The translations under genes and the position numbers were made by a program. From a virus, in the IMG/VR virus record IMGVR_UViG_3300025570_000054, positions 1 to 33,943 of that record: a DNA stretch of 33,943 bases; one strand, written 5' to 3'. Below the pieces are notes generated by a model. The model did no database searches, was not told where the DNA came from, and saw nothing but the letters and a program-made list of their open reading frames with translations. Below are positions 1-7,030 of the stretch, one piece after another. Each line of letters starts with the position of its first letter. Position 1 is the stretch's first letter.

Positions 1-286
1 CTTTTCTTTCCTTGATTAAATCAAGTATTCCTGCATTTGTACAATGATTTATTGCAGTATCAGACCCTTCAACTGGTTCAGTAAAAATAACTTTTATAGT
101 ATTATTTTTTACTAACTCTACAATTTTGTCAACATGCTGCCGAGTTTGATCATAACCTATTAGGTATACGGCGCCTGGCACAAAAGTATGTTTTTCAAGG
201 TCGTAAAATTTATCATCTACAAAGGGTGTGAGTTCTTTAACCACTCCGCAGTTGACATCAACAATTATTTTACGATTGCCGAGCAT
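1..286 (-). CDS. Partial unknown protein, N-terminal 95 residues, cut by the window edge
   Basis: An open frame starts with ATG at 286 and runs off the left edge without a stop. The protein begins MLGNRKIIVDVNCGVV and continues through a segment rich in alternating hydrophobic strands and helices (AVYLIGYD, then IKVIFTEP). That pattern would suit the first half of a Rossmann-like alpha/beta fold, but I recognise no family. The start lies 17 bases inside the 3' end of the radical SAM gene, so the two are probably translationally coupled and belong to the same operon. Only a weak GAG-type ribosome site precedes the ATG. Given its neighbours it may take part in the same envelope or glycan modification cassette; that is inference from position only. 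Confidence 0.6.
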   Translation of the reverse strand, partial: MLGNRKIIVDVNCGVVKELTPFVDDKFYDLEKHTFVPGAVYLIGYDQTRQHVDKIVELVKNNTIKVIFTEPVEGSDTAINHCTNAGILDLIKERK

Positions 287-1694
287 GATACTCACATTCT
301 ATCCACCAGCTTTTCATTTCTGGAAACACTTTGGCAAAGTCTGTTGCATGCCTACGATCTGCTTCGCTGAAGAAACGATAAAAGTCTGCTTTGTTTGTTT
401 GCAAATACTCTTTGTCTAACTGTTGTCCGTTACGCATCCACGCTATGTCACGATCGAGACGGGCTATTTCGTAATCTTTAAAACCATGGAATCTGGTTGC
501 TTCAGTTTCAATGTTGTGTTGCATTGAAGTTTTTAATTTTTCCAATTGTGCCACATAACTTTCTGGTAATAGTTGTAAACTTTGCCAAGCGGGTCGACGC
601 AACACCGGAGTATCAAACCACACACGTTGATATGTGCTACTGTGTTTTTTTCTAAGATCAAGTATGCCATCAATTAGTTTTGGCAAACTTGTGACACTTA
701 GGTTGTTCATTGTAACGATAAATGTAATGCTGTTACGGTAAGGAACTTCGGTTAAGAATTGATTTACTCTGGACCAGACTAACTCAAAGTCAAGTCCGTG
801 TCGCATGTATTCTGCTTGTTCGCCCCATCCATCCAAACTGATGTACTGCATAAAGTGTTCGAGTACACCTTCTTGACACAGTTGTTTGGTGTACGCAAGA
901 TACTTTTGCCATAGTTTTTCGTCTACACTAAAGTTACTGGTCACATTCAAGTGCAAATCAGGCTTTGGATTGGCCAACACATAGTCAAACACTCTGTATG
1001 TGTTTTTATCCATCAAGGGTTCCCCTCCAGTCATACGGAAGTGTTCCAGTTCTGGATACAGTGTGGGCCACCATGCCCAAAACGCATCCACATAAGGATT
1101 GTGTTCACGAACTGGAATAGGTTTACGTTCTCCTGCAAAGTGTTCAGGTGCATTGTGCGGAGTTGACGTAGGATAAGCACCATGGCGATCTGTTTCTTGT
1201 TGCCATGTGCTACTGAACTGTGGGCTACAATAACTGCAAGCAAGGTTACAAGCATTGTTGAAATTTACTTCTACATAGCTGGGAGTAATATCAGCATCCC
1301 ACTCAGCATTGACAATCTTACCAAAGTCTTTGGCGGCCCATGGCTCACCTGATCTATAATGGCGATCGCTTAGTTTACCGTTGTCTTCCATTGTCCAGCA
1401 ATAGCTACACTCTGCAGGCCGTGTGCCTTCCAGCATCTGTTTACGCTGTTGTTTTTTATGGTCTGTGTTGTGTAATGCACCAGGATTGCGACCTATTGCT
1501 TCTACTGGAATACGATGTAAAGGCGGGTGATAACAACTGTTGTTGAGTCCCGTGGTCAGGTGTAGACTGACTTGTTTCCATTTGGCCAGGCACATGCTGG
1601 GACTAACAGTGTCCAACTGTTCTTTGATTAGTTCTGCATCGCTTAAAAACTTTGATTTAAAGTCTTTATTGACTTCGTCGCCTTTGTTATTCAT
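270..1694 (-). CDS. Radical SAM protein with N-terminal twitch-like domain
   Basis: The 474-residue protein carries the radical SAM cluster motif CxxxCxxC as CNLACSYC, with Cys149, Cys153 and Cys156, followed by a TGGEP segment typical of the radical SAM barrel. Before the barrel, residues 35-100 hold four further cysteines (Cys35, Cys54, Cys96, Cys99) in the order CLAKWK...NNSC...ECSYC. This spacing resembles the auxiliary-cluster half of a SPASM/twitch domain, which normally follows the barrel. A family of radical SAM proteins with an N-terminal twitch domain is known, and this looks like a member. Such enzymes cleave S-adenosylmethionine to make a radical and often modify peptides or sugars; the substrate here is unknown. 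Its start overlaps the SGNH-like gene by 8 bases. The ribosome site is weak, consistent with coupled translation. Confidence 0.85.
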   Translation of the reverse strand: MNNKGDEVNKDFKSKFLSDAELIKEQLDTVSPSMCLAKWKQVSLHLTTGLNNSCYHPPLHRIPVEAIGRNPGALHNTDHKKQQRKQMLEGTRPAECSYCWTMEDNGKLSDRHYRSGEPWAAKDFGKIVNAEWDADITPSYVEVNFNNACNLACSYCSPQFSSTWQQETDRHGAYPTSTPHNAPEHFAGERKPIPVREHNPYVDAFWAWWPTLYPELEHFRMTGGEPLMDKNTYRVFDYVLANPKPDLHLNVTSNFSVDEKLWQKYLAYTKQLCQEGVLEHFMQYISLDGWGEQAEYMRHGLDFELVWSRVNQFLTEVPYRNSITFIVTMNNLSVTSLPKLIDGILDLRKKHSSTYQRVWFDTPVLRRPAWQSLQLLPESYVAQLEKLKTSMQHNIETEATRFHGFKDYEIARLDRDIAWMRNGQQLDKEYLQTNKADFYRFFSEADRRHATDFAKVFPEMKSWWIECEYHARQS

Positions 1695-2259
1695 CTAAAA
1701 TATTTTGTAGTAAATTAAAAAGTGTTACGGTCCCGTCTTTGCTTAGGTGTCCGTCGTCTAATCGTTGTGCAGGAGCAATGTATGGGTAAGCAAGTTGGCA
1801 TTGCACATTTCTGTGCTGCCACGAAAATCCTGCAACCTTTTTATTTTTTGAAATTAAAAAGTTAACCAATGTATCGATTAGCATATCACTTAGATTATCA
1901 CTATACGGCGGTCCGTACACTGAGTAAAAATACTTATACATTTGTACATGTGCAACATCAAGTGAGTCGTTGTTTAGATTTAGCCCTTGCCCGTGAAATC
2001 CTGGGAAAAAATCTAAATTTTGATCCTGATATTGAATACCAAACCGATCTGCGTAACTAAATCCCAAAACAAATGTGTCAAAGTTTTTGTAATTTTGATA
2101 TGTATCAACTGCAATTGCAATATTACTTTTGCCTGGGCGAGATTTGTCAAGTACATCATACCCACCAGGAGTTTTAAACAGCGAGCCGAGAGAATCGTTC
2201 CTGGGCAAGCCTTGACCGTATGTCAAACTGCACCCATCCAAGTATAATCGTTTTACCAT
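1687..2259 (-). CDS. SGNH/GDSL-hydrolase-like protein
   Basis: The 190-residue protein opens with LYLDGCSLTYGQG, where Ser11 sits in the position of the GDS nucleophile block (here GCS). Near the end, RLDDGHLSKDG supplies the DxxH pair Asp168 and His171 expected of block V. GKSN around residue 43-46 may be the block II glycine region; a clear block III GxND is not visible (the segment reads FVLGFSYAD), so the oxyanion residues are uncertain. SGNH enzymes are esterases, lipases or carbohydrate O-acyl (de)acetylases. It has no signal peptide or membrane segment. The gene overlaps both the glycosyltransferase-like gene upstream (7 bases) and the radical SAM gene downstream (8 bases), so I infer a role in adding or removing acyl groups on the same substrate. 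Confidence 0.72.
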   Translation of the reverse strand: MVKRLYLDGCSLTYGQGLPRNDSLGSLFKTPGGYDVLDKSRPGKSNIAIAVDTYQNYKNFDTFVLGFSYADRFGIQYQDQNLDFFPGFHGQGLNLNNDSLDVAHVQMYKYFYSVYGPPYSDNLSDMLIDTLVNFLISKNKKVAGFSWQHRNVQCQLAYPYIAPAQRLDDGHLSKDGTVTLFNLLQNILDE

Positions 2260-3179
2260 CCTTCTTGACTGCGTATTACATCAATTTCTCTCACAGCAAC
2301 ACCGCGATTATGCCAGTTGCTACGGTAATGGTGCTTGAAGAATTTGCTAGTGGGTTCATCAAACCATACCATTGGCAAGTCCAACTGAGTGCCGAGATCT
2401 TCTGCTACTTTGCTTAATACAATTTCCGGATCAGTGTCTTTGACTGTGTCCCACAATTGTTCAAGTGCAGCAAAGTCTTGTACAGTACGATAGTCCCAGT
2501 CTGTCAGCATGGTCATGTAAGAGCCCATACGTGATCCTGCCATGCTCCAAATGCCGTGTTCGGCGTCACGGCCCACATTGTGCCATACAGTCAAGTTGTC
2601 GAGATTGCGTTGATGTACACGATCTCGAAACTCGGTTACTGTGGGTTTCTTGCCCACATTCAAACACATCTTGACACCTTCTCTAAATCCTGCACGCCAT
2701 GCGTGGAACGCAGATCCATTTGGAAATGTTGTTGAATAACAATCATGCATGGCCCAATACAACGGGTCAAAACAAAACTCTACTTCTGTTTCTGTTCGTC
2801 CATCTGTGGCTTCGTGTGTTTGCATATCATTGACAAATTTTCTTGTCCAACTACTTAGTCCACCATTGCCGTACATCAATCCGTTGACATGATTACGGGC
2901 TCTCCAGCGAAACACTGCTGATTCCCACTGTGCATCTGGCAACTCCAGTGTCAAGTTAAAAAACTCAGGGTCTGGCATGTTGTCGCCATCAATCAAGACA
3001 AAGCGTTCTGTATCACTTGCGGCCGCGGCTGCTTTGTGTGCGGCGTCACTGCCTTTAACTCCGTCAACACGTTTGGCCCACGGAACCATGTTGCGAATCT
3101 TTACCCAGAATTCTTCCTTCTGCGGCTCGTCGTATGTCAAGTAAATGCAGTCAAGGTCTGCAATGTCAATCCGATTCAT
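2253..3179 (-). CDS. Glycosyltransferase-like protein (GT-A type, DGDN motif)
   Basis: The 308-residue protein has the layout of a GT-A nucleotide-sugar transferase: an N-terminal beta/alpha region, then FVLIDGDN with Asp64 and Asp66 as the likely metal- and nucleotide-binding DxD motif, and a conserved-looking NGLMYGNGG at about residues 99-107 followed by a tryptophan. Similar proteins occur in T4-like environmental phages, usually annotated only as putative glycosyltransferases. It has no signal peptide or transmembrane segment, so it should act in the cytoplasm. A GGAG site lies about 11 bases before the ATG, and the gene overlaps its upstream neighbour by 14 bases. Sugar donor and acceptor cannot be told. 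It is not a close relative of the two glycosyltransferase-like genes at 4037-5561. Confidence 0.72.
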   Translation of the reverse strand: MNRIDIADLDCIYLTYDEPQKEEFWVKIRNMVPWAKRVDGVKGSDAAHKAAAAASDTERFVLIDGDNMPDPEFFNLTLELPDAQWESAVFRWRARNHVNGLMYGNGGLSSWTRKFVNDMQTHEATDGRTETEVEFCFDPLYWAMHDCYSTTFPNGSAFHAWRAGFREGVKMCLNVGKKPTVTEFRDRVHQRNLDNLTVWHNVGRDAEHGIWSMAGSRMGSYMTMLTDWDYRTVQDFAALEQLWDTVKDTDPEIVLSKVAEDLGTQLDLPMVWFDEPTSKFFKHHYRSNWHNRGVAVREIDVIRSQEGW

Positions 3180-3513
3180 GCGATGTCAATCTCCATTTGA
3201 TGTTGGGTTGTTGCTGATCAACAACAATACTAATGTTGTCAGGCAAACAAGGTGTTCCTGTATCGCCAGGCACTAATTTAGCAACTGTTTTCTTTGGCGT
3301 TATGTGTACAAGTTTGCCGCCGACTACACGCACATTTCGTGAACCAAGTTGGTATGTGGCAGCATCTATGTCTATATAATTACCTGGCAAGTGTTCCATG
3401 CTGTAAGATAATGGCCGACCTTGGTCATCATAGTACAGTCTGAAAAATACAGGCACAGGTTCTGGCGCAGGCTCTGCCCAGGCTTTCCAGAAATTTTCTT
3501 CAGTTTCGTTCAT
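3166..3513 (-). CDS. Conserved-looking phage protein of unknown function
   Basis: This 115-residue soluble protein has the sequence FFRLYYDDQGRPLSYSME followed by PGNYIDIDAATYQLGS. From memory, proteins with this pattern (a Tyr-rich strand pair, then a PGNYI/AATY segment) recur in environmental T4-like phages without a known role. No catalytic motif, signal peptide or membrane segment is visible. A proline-rich stretch (EPAPEPVPV) links a short acidic N terminus to the beta-rich body. It overlaps the genes on both sides by 14 bases, so it belongs to the same operon as the small membrane protein and the glycosyltransferase-like protein, which is the only hint of a role. Confidence 0.65.
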   Translation of the reverse strand: MNETEENFWKAWAEPAPEPVPVFFRLYYDDQGRPLSYSMEHLPGNYIDIDAATYQLGSRNVRVVGGKLVHITPKKTVAKLVPGDTGTPCLPDNISIVVDQQQPNIKWRLTSHESD

Positions 3514-3775
3514 TGTCTAGCGCTTTAATTTTATAATATCTAACTAGTCCGTATGCCGCTATAATAAACCATACTGCTTCAATAATTATACTACTGATGT
3601 TGGGTTTGTAGTACAAGTTAATACCTAACAGAACTGCCACTATTAGATTAGCTAAATTATATTGCCACCCTTTGCTGTCTATTTTGCCAGCTACATTAAG
3701 ATAATAACTGGTGAGCAGTATGACAACCCCAATGTTGCCAACAAAGTCGCTCCAGGTGTAATCGTAATCAAACAT
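3500..3775 (-). CDS. Small integral membrane protein, CBU_0592-like
   Basis: The 91-residue protein has three hydrophobic segments, roughly residues 11-27 (FVGNIGVVILLTSYYL), 40-56 (LANLIVAVLLGINLYY) and 60-80 (ISSIIIEAVWFIIAAYGLV), followed by a short basic tail. The pattern, including the first-segment layout and the ASLI/ANLIVA-type second helix, is reminiscent of the CBU_0592-like small membrane protein family of bacteria. Function in that family is not established to my knowledge. It should sit in the host inner membrane. Being the only membrane protein in the cassette, it could anchor the glycosyltransferase or radical SAM proteins or move a product, but this is inference. It overlaps its upstream gene by 8 bases and its downstream gene by 14. 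Confidence 0.68.
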   Translation of the reverse strand: MFDYDYTWSDFVGNIGVVILLTSYYLNVAGKIDSKGWQYNLANLIVAVLLGINLYYKPNISSIIIEAVWFIIAAYGLVRYYKIKALDNERN

Positions 3776-4040
3776 CAGTTGGTGGTATGCCGTTGCTGTG
3801 TCGATCGTTGGGTGTATCTATATCTTGATACATTCTTTTTTCTTGTGCAGTTAACTCTTTATTGGCCTTGTGCGGAATATTCTCGTCCATCACATGATGC
3901 TTGGCAAAACGATGTGGTTCATCTTCAACTAGATTTTTATCAACACCGTGTTGTAGTGCAATTGCTTGTTGTCGATGAATAGCATTTTCTTGTTTTTGCA
4001 AACGCTTGCTGTGTTTAAATTTGTCTTCTTCTGTACTCAT
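3768..4040 (-). CDS. Small highly charged phage protein
   Basis: This 90-residue protein is mostly hydrophilic: a Lys/Gln-rich helix-forming N-terminal half (KRLQKQENAIHRQQAIALQ), a PHRFAKHH segment, and a C-terminal part with EKRMYQD and RHSNGIPP. From memory, small phage proteins with the same PHRFAKHH and QEKR-type order usually carry a CGNPxCxxC cysteine knuckle between the two; here that place reads MDENIPHK and has no cysteine. If the resemblance is right, this copy has lost a metal site. The ribosome site is the best in the cassette: GGAGGT five bases before the ATG, inside the last codons of the preceding glycosyltransferase-like gene, with which it shares an ATGA stop/start overlap. 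Confidence 0.68.
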   Translation of the reverse strand: MSTEEDKFKHSKRLQKQENAIHRQQAIALQHGVDKNLVEDEPHRFAKHHVMDENIPHKANKELTAQEKRMYQDIDTPNDRHSNGIPPTDV

Positions 4041-4810
4041 ACTAACCTCCAGTCTTTGTTATGATAATGCACAAATCCCCATTGTGCCACTGTTTGTATT
4101 CGTAGTCCGGGATTGGTGTTTTCCCATACTAGTTCTTTTGTCCAATTGTTAGTGTGTGTTGCAACAATACCAGGTTTCATGTGAACCATGCTGGGCCCAT
4201 ACCCCACAGGCAACGTCACTTGTTCTCTGCCCATAATATCTGCAGCCATCGCATACACAACATCAGTTGACGGCGTTTCCTCTGGGAACTTTAACAATGT
4301 TTTAAAGTCTGTCCAATTTTCAAATATATTTCTTACCCATTGAAAAAACTCTTGTGCTGTTTTACTTACACGCCAATACGTTATAGCATTATAAACATCT
4401 GGCAAGTTGTTGGTATCAAACAGTTTTCGGTAACGACGGTTGTTGCTGGGCTGGTCATAAAAGTCTCTACAGCCTTGACTGACAACTACATCTCGATGTT
4501 CAAACATGGTCCACAAATGATCTATCGGACTAGCAACAATCATATCTGCTTCTAGTTTGATTGTTTGCCGATAAGGGCTTGCTCTAAACACTTGCCAATC
4601 ATTTGCAAAGCCACCTTTGTTGCCGTACGGCAACATTTCTTTTGTCAAAACAGTTATGTTGGCATCAGGATGCCATGCTCGTATGCTAGAAGCCAGTTGT
4701 TCTGCACAAGCAACATAGTCCACTGTGTTGGTGTTGATGGCCGGGATCAAATACCCACGTTCAGCAAGAATTGGCAACGATTGCTCCCAGTTGTTGTTTG
4801 CCCATGGCAT
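4037..4810 (-). CDS. Glycosyltransferase-like protein, second of a tandem pair
   Basis: The 257-residue protein looks like a GT-A-fold transferase. IKLEADMIVASP gives an ExD motif at residues 87-89 in place of DxD, and the C terminus has FVHYHNKDW, compatible with a late metal- or sugar-binding histidine strand. It is clearly related to the gene upstream: SPYRQTIKLEADMIV here aligns with SPWEQTLVLDADYVV there, and both begin with a strand followed by NTxxxDYVA/NKHTDYVA. The chosen ATG lies 50 bases inside the upstream gene; it has an AGGA six bases before it, which favours it over a later TTG. No signal peptide is present, so it should act in the cytoplasm. Donor and acceptor are unknown. Confidence 0.7.
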   Translation of the reverse strand: MPWANNNWEQSLPILAERGYLIPAINTNTVDYVACAEQLASSIRAWHPDANITVLTKEMLPYGNKGGFANDWQVFRASPYRQTIKLEADMIVASPIDHLWTMFEHRDVVVSQGCRDFYDQPSNNRRYRKLFDTNNLPDVYNAITYWRVSKTAQEFFQWVRNIFENWTDFKTLLKFPEETPSTDVVYAMAADIMGREQVTLPVGYGPSMVHMKPGIVATHTNNWTKELVWENTNPGLRIQTVAQWGFVHYHNKDWRLV

Positions 4811-5561
4811 GGAAATCCTGACCCAATGCGATCCAACGTGGTTTTTTGTCAGGAGTGAAAAAGTCTACTCTATATGAGTCCGGTGATAGTTGTGTCAATT
4901 TGTGTTCTGGTGTAATACTGGCCAATGTTCCGGGTATTTGATCAACTTGCAATGTGTGCCCGTTTAACGTATTTAACGCTATGCTAAGAGCATGGTCATT
5001 TCTGTAAGTGGGCGTGTTGTTTTTATATAAATTTCTGTAGTGTGTCCAATTGTCACGAACCATTTGCATTGAATCAAACAACAATTCGACTGCTGTGCTA
5101 CGACGAAACATCATAACAGTTGCCCACCACATAGGCATACGATTATTGCCAAAATAATTTAAGTCATCAAATGTACGCAAACCTGTTAGATCTGATGCCC
5201 ATCTGTAACATAAAAAGTCTTTGTTGGTTTGTAACACAGTTGATAACTGATTACCAGCAACAACATAATCTGCATCCAATACCAGTGTTTGCTCCCACGG
5301 ACTTAATTGATAAGCATCCATGCGATTGGTGTTGTGCCAGACCACATTTGAATCATAATCTGAAAAGTATCTTGTGCCGCCTTGTGCTGGGTCAGCAAGT
5401 ATTACTTTATCAAAAGAATGCCCGGCAGCGGGTTCTTCTCGTGTGACAAGACAAACAGGAATATTCAAATGCCGTTGTATATTTTTAGCAGACCAGTTGG
5501 CCATTGCAACATAATCAGTGTGCTTGTTGTTGAACGCAAATATTAATGCACCAGCAGTCAT
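4761..5561 (-). CDS. Glycosyltransferase-like protein, first of a tandem pair
   Basis: The 266-residue protein begins with ALIFAFNNKHTDYVAMANW, a first strand and helix typical of GT-A nucleotide-sugar folds in phage glycosyltransferase-like proteins. LVLDADYVVAGN contains the likely metal-binding DxD at residues 96-98. The middle region (RMPMWWATVMMFRR) matches the acceptor-side strand seen in such enzymes. It is a diverged paralogue of the next gene and overlaps it by 50 bases; it also shares an ATGA stop/start with the 101-aa gene upstream. I see no signal peptide or membrane helix. Virion proteins, host surface glycans or DNA are all possible acceptors; the sequence does not decide among them. 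Confidence 0.7.
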   Translation of the reverse strand: MTAGALIFAFNNKHTDYVAMANWSAKNIQRHLNIPVCLVTREEPAAGHSFDKVILADPAQGGTRYFSDYDSNVVWHNTNRMDAYQLSPWEQTLVLDADYVVAGNQLSTVLQTNKDFLCYRWASDLTGLRTFDDLNYFGNNRMPMWWATVMMFRRSTAVELLFDSMQMVRDNWTHYRNLYKNNTPTYRNDHALSIALNTLNGHTLQVDQIPGTLASITPEHKLTQLSPDSYRVDFFTPDKKPRWIALGQDFHAMGKQQLGAIVANSC

Positions 5562-5863
5562 CGTGTTTTATTTGTTTCTTCGTATTCAGCTAGCCATGCG
5601 TTCATTTGTTCTTGCCATCTCTGCATTGCAATACCCCGCAGTTCTTCTGGATTGACCCGAATAGGGGTTTCATACAAGTCCAACACAACTGCATCCCCTG
5701 GAGGTACAGTAGCAAGCAATACCAACAATGTTGGTTCAGCATTCCACATGCCGCCGTTGTAAGCAAACAGCATTTTGGCTTGGTATTTTTCTTTGAGTAA
5801 CCGGCGTGCAGCCACGTGTTCAAAACGGGCGCGACCAATTTTGATTAATTCTTCAGTGTTCAT
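5558..5863 (-). CDS. Conserved small phage protein of unknown function
   Basis: The 101-residue protein starts MNTEELIKIGRARFEHVAAR, a helical N terminus, then KMLFAYNGGMWN and a strand pair ending VVLDLYETPIRVNPEEL, with a C-terminal helix of WQEQMNAWLAEYEE. From memory, this arrangement (helix, GGxW segment, LLDxYxxPIxVN strand, C-terminal helix) recurs in T4-like environmental phages as a hypothetical protein. No enzymatic motif is visible. It is the first gene after the UUCG hairpin and the promoter at 5871-5899. There is no Shine-Dalgarno sequence before the ATG and only 7 bases between the -10 element and the start, so its message may be almost leaderless; Met31 is a later alternative start but would remove the conserved-looking N terminus. 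Confidence 0.7.
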   Translation of the reverse strand: MNTEELIKIGRARFEHVAARRLLKEKYQAKMLFAYNGGMWNAEPTLLVLLATVPPGDAVVLDLYETPIRVNPEELRGIAMQRWQEQMNAWLAEYEETNKTR

Positions 5864-5870
5864 AAAAATT

Positions 5871-5899
5871 ATTATACAGCAAATACGGACAAAAGTAAA
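5871..5899 (-). promoter_or_regulatory. Putative sigma-70-type promoter for the accessory operon
   Basis: On the minus strand TTTACT (5894-5899) is followed after exactly 17 bases by a perfect TATAAT (5871-5876). The -35 matches the TTGACA consensus at 4 of 6 positions. It lies immediately downstream of the UUCG hairpin, sharing its last three bases, and 7 bases before the ATG of the 101-aa gene. Transcription would therefore begin at or next to the start codon. This would let host RNA polymerase express the accessory cassette separately from the late structural block. Confidence 0.6.
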
Positions 5900-5917
5900 G
5901 GGCCCGAAGGCCCTTTT
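5897..5917 (-). terminator. Hairpin terminator with UUCG tetraloop after the structural block
   Basis: Read on the minus strand, AAAGGGCC pairs with GGCCCTTT over 8 bp around a TTCG loop closed by C-G, the extra-stable C(UUCG)G form. The U tract is imperfect (TTT, then ACTTTTG). It lies 21 bases after the stop of the 330-aa fibre gene and before the next gene, where a terminator for the long tail operon would be expected. T4-like phages commonly use UUCG hairpins of this kind. Confidence 0.75.
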
Positions 5918-5937
5918 GGTAAAAAATTACAGTTTAA

Positions 5938-6930
5938 TTAAGCAACTGTGGCTGCAATAGTTGGTGTTCCCCATGACGCACTTGTCAAGTAAGTGGCACT
6001 TGGTACAAATAATGTAACTACTGTGGCAGGTGCTGTGCCAAACGTTGAGAATGGTGAAGCAGTTGCTGTACCACCTGTAATGATGTTGTTGCCGCCTGGT
6101 GCTGCATCGCCGCCTGGGTCAACCCAAGTTGTGGTCAATACTAATTGTGTTCCTGAACCTGCTGTCTTGGCGTTGATAGCAATGTATTGCCCGGTGTATG
6201 GAGCAGTATCAGAGTATTGTTGGTATATTTGTGTATCGCTTGTGGTAAAATCATACCAACCTACATTTGTTTGTAATTGATTTGGTGTACCTGTGCCGCC
6301 AACTTTGGTTGTACCAGTGTATGAACTGCCAGCAATAGTTTGTGTAGCAGTGCCACCAGTGATATAAATGTCGCCTACTAGTGTGTTGGCAGTGTCGTTC
6401 CACTCAGCATCGCCATCATTGCCAGTTGATGTTTTACTTGTTTGCCATTTGATGCGTCCACCAGCGTTGAAGAAATAGCGTGCAGCATCAGCACTTGCAA
6501 AAGTCACTGTATGAGTAAATGTAATTGTCCAGGCATCATTAGCAGTCCCAGTGTCTGTTGTTTTGCTTGTTGTGCCACTGAATGCAACAGTTTCTGCACC
6601 ACTGGCAGCAGCATTGCCGCGGTTGGTCTGAAGATTAGTGATATCTGTGGCCAAATTTGTTAAAATTTCAATAGTATCACCTGTTGTTGGATTTGCTCTA
6701 CTGGTAATGGTAGTGCCTTGATGGCTTGCCATTGAACTAATTTTACTGTTTAGTGTGGACCACTGTGTTGCTGTGATAGTTGCGGCAGCAGCCACTGTGC
6801 TTAATGCTGCCTCGCCATAACCAGAGTCTCCGGTGCCGGTTGCCCAGATTACGTTTACGTTTGCACCGTTTGTACTAACAAATCCATTGTAATCTGCTGC
6901 TAAAATTGTACTACCAGCTGTATATGCCAT
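5938..6930 (-). CDS. Virion structural or fibre protein
   Basis: The 330-residue protein is rich in Thr, Ser, Ala and Gly and low in charge, as expected of a beta-rich appendage. It begins MAYTAGSTILAADYNGFV, then has a helical region with TATQWSTLNSKISSMASHQG, and a central block with TFASADAARYFFNAGGRIKW followed by an asparagine-rich strand region. The ARYFFNAGGRI segment recurs, to my memory, in structural proteins of environmental T4-like phages. No adhesin or enzyme motif is recognisable. The start has GGGAAA about 7 bases upstream. It is the last gene of the tail block, before the UUCG hairpin, a position often taken by fibres or receptor-binding proteins; the exact role is not proven. 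Confidence 0.7.
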   Translation of the reverse strand: MAYTAGSTILAADYNGFVSTNGANVNVIWATGTGDSGYGEAALSTVAAAATITATQWSTLNSKISSMASHQGTTITSRANPTTGDTIEILTNLATDITNLQTNRGNAAASGAETVAFSGTTSKTTDTGTANDAWTITFTHTVTFASADAARYFFNAGGRIKWQTSKTSTGNDGDAEWNDTANTLVGDIYITGGTATQTIAGSSYTGTTKVGGTGTPNQLQTNVGWYDFTTSDTQIYQQYSDTAPYTGQYIAINAKTAGSGTQLVLTTTWVDPGGDAAPGGNNIITGGTATASPFSTFGTAPATVVTLFVPSATYLTSASWGTPTIAATVA

Positions 6931-7004
6931 TTTATATTTCCCTTTGTATTAGTTGATCAATTTCAACGCGAATAATTCTCGCTGGGTGATTTTAACCATT
7001 ACTG

Positions 7005-7030
7005 TTGTTAAAATTAATTAATTTTAACAA
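7005..7030. repeat. 26-bp perfect palindrome overlapping a stop codon
   Basis: TTGTTAAAATTAA is followed directly by its exact reverse complement. It covers the last five codons and stop of the 426-aa fibre gene. As RNA it could fold into an AT-rich hairpin, but there is no built-in loop and no following U run, so it is not a convincing terminator. It could be a weak terminator, an RNA-end stabiliser or a protein-binding site. Confidence 0.7.

Noticed and set aside
5602-5838. 78-codon frame in another reading frame of the 101-aa gene
   Set aside because: It is nested in the 101-aa gene, which has the conserved-looking sequence and the promoter and overlap context; the alternative frame has an irregular Cys/Trp-rich composition.
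6961-6990. Small inverted repeat GCGA...TCGC in the gap before the 330-aa gene
   Set aside because: Only four base pairs can form and no U tract follows, so it is not supported as a terminator or operator.
6949-6999. 16-codon frame MVKITQRELFALKLIN between the two fibre genes
   Set aside because: It fills part of the 83-base gap but has no Shine-Dalgarno site and is too short to judge; it could arise by chance in AT-rich sequence.
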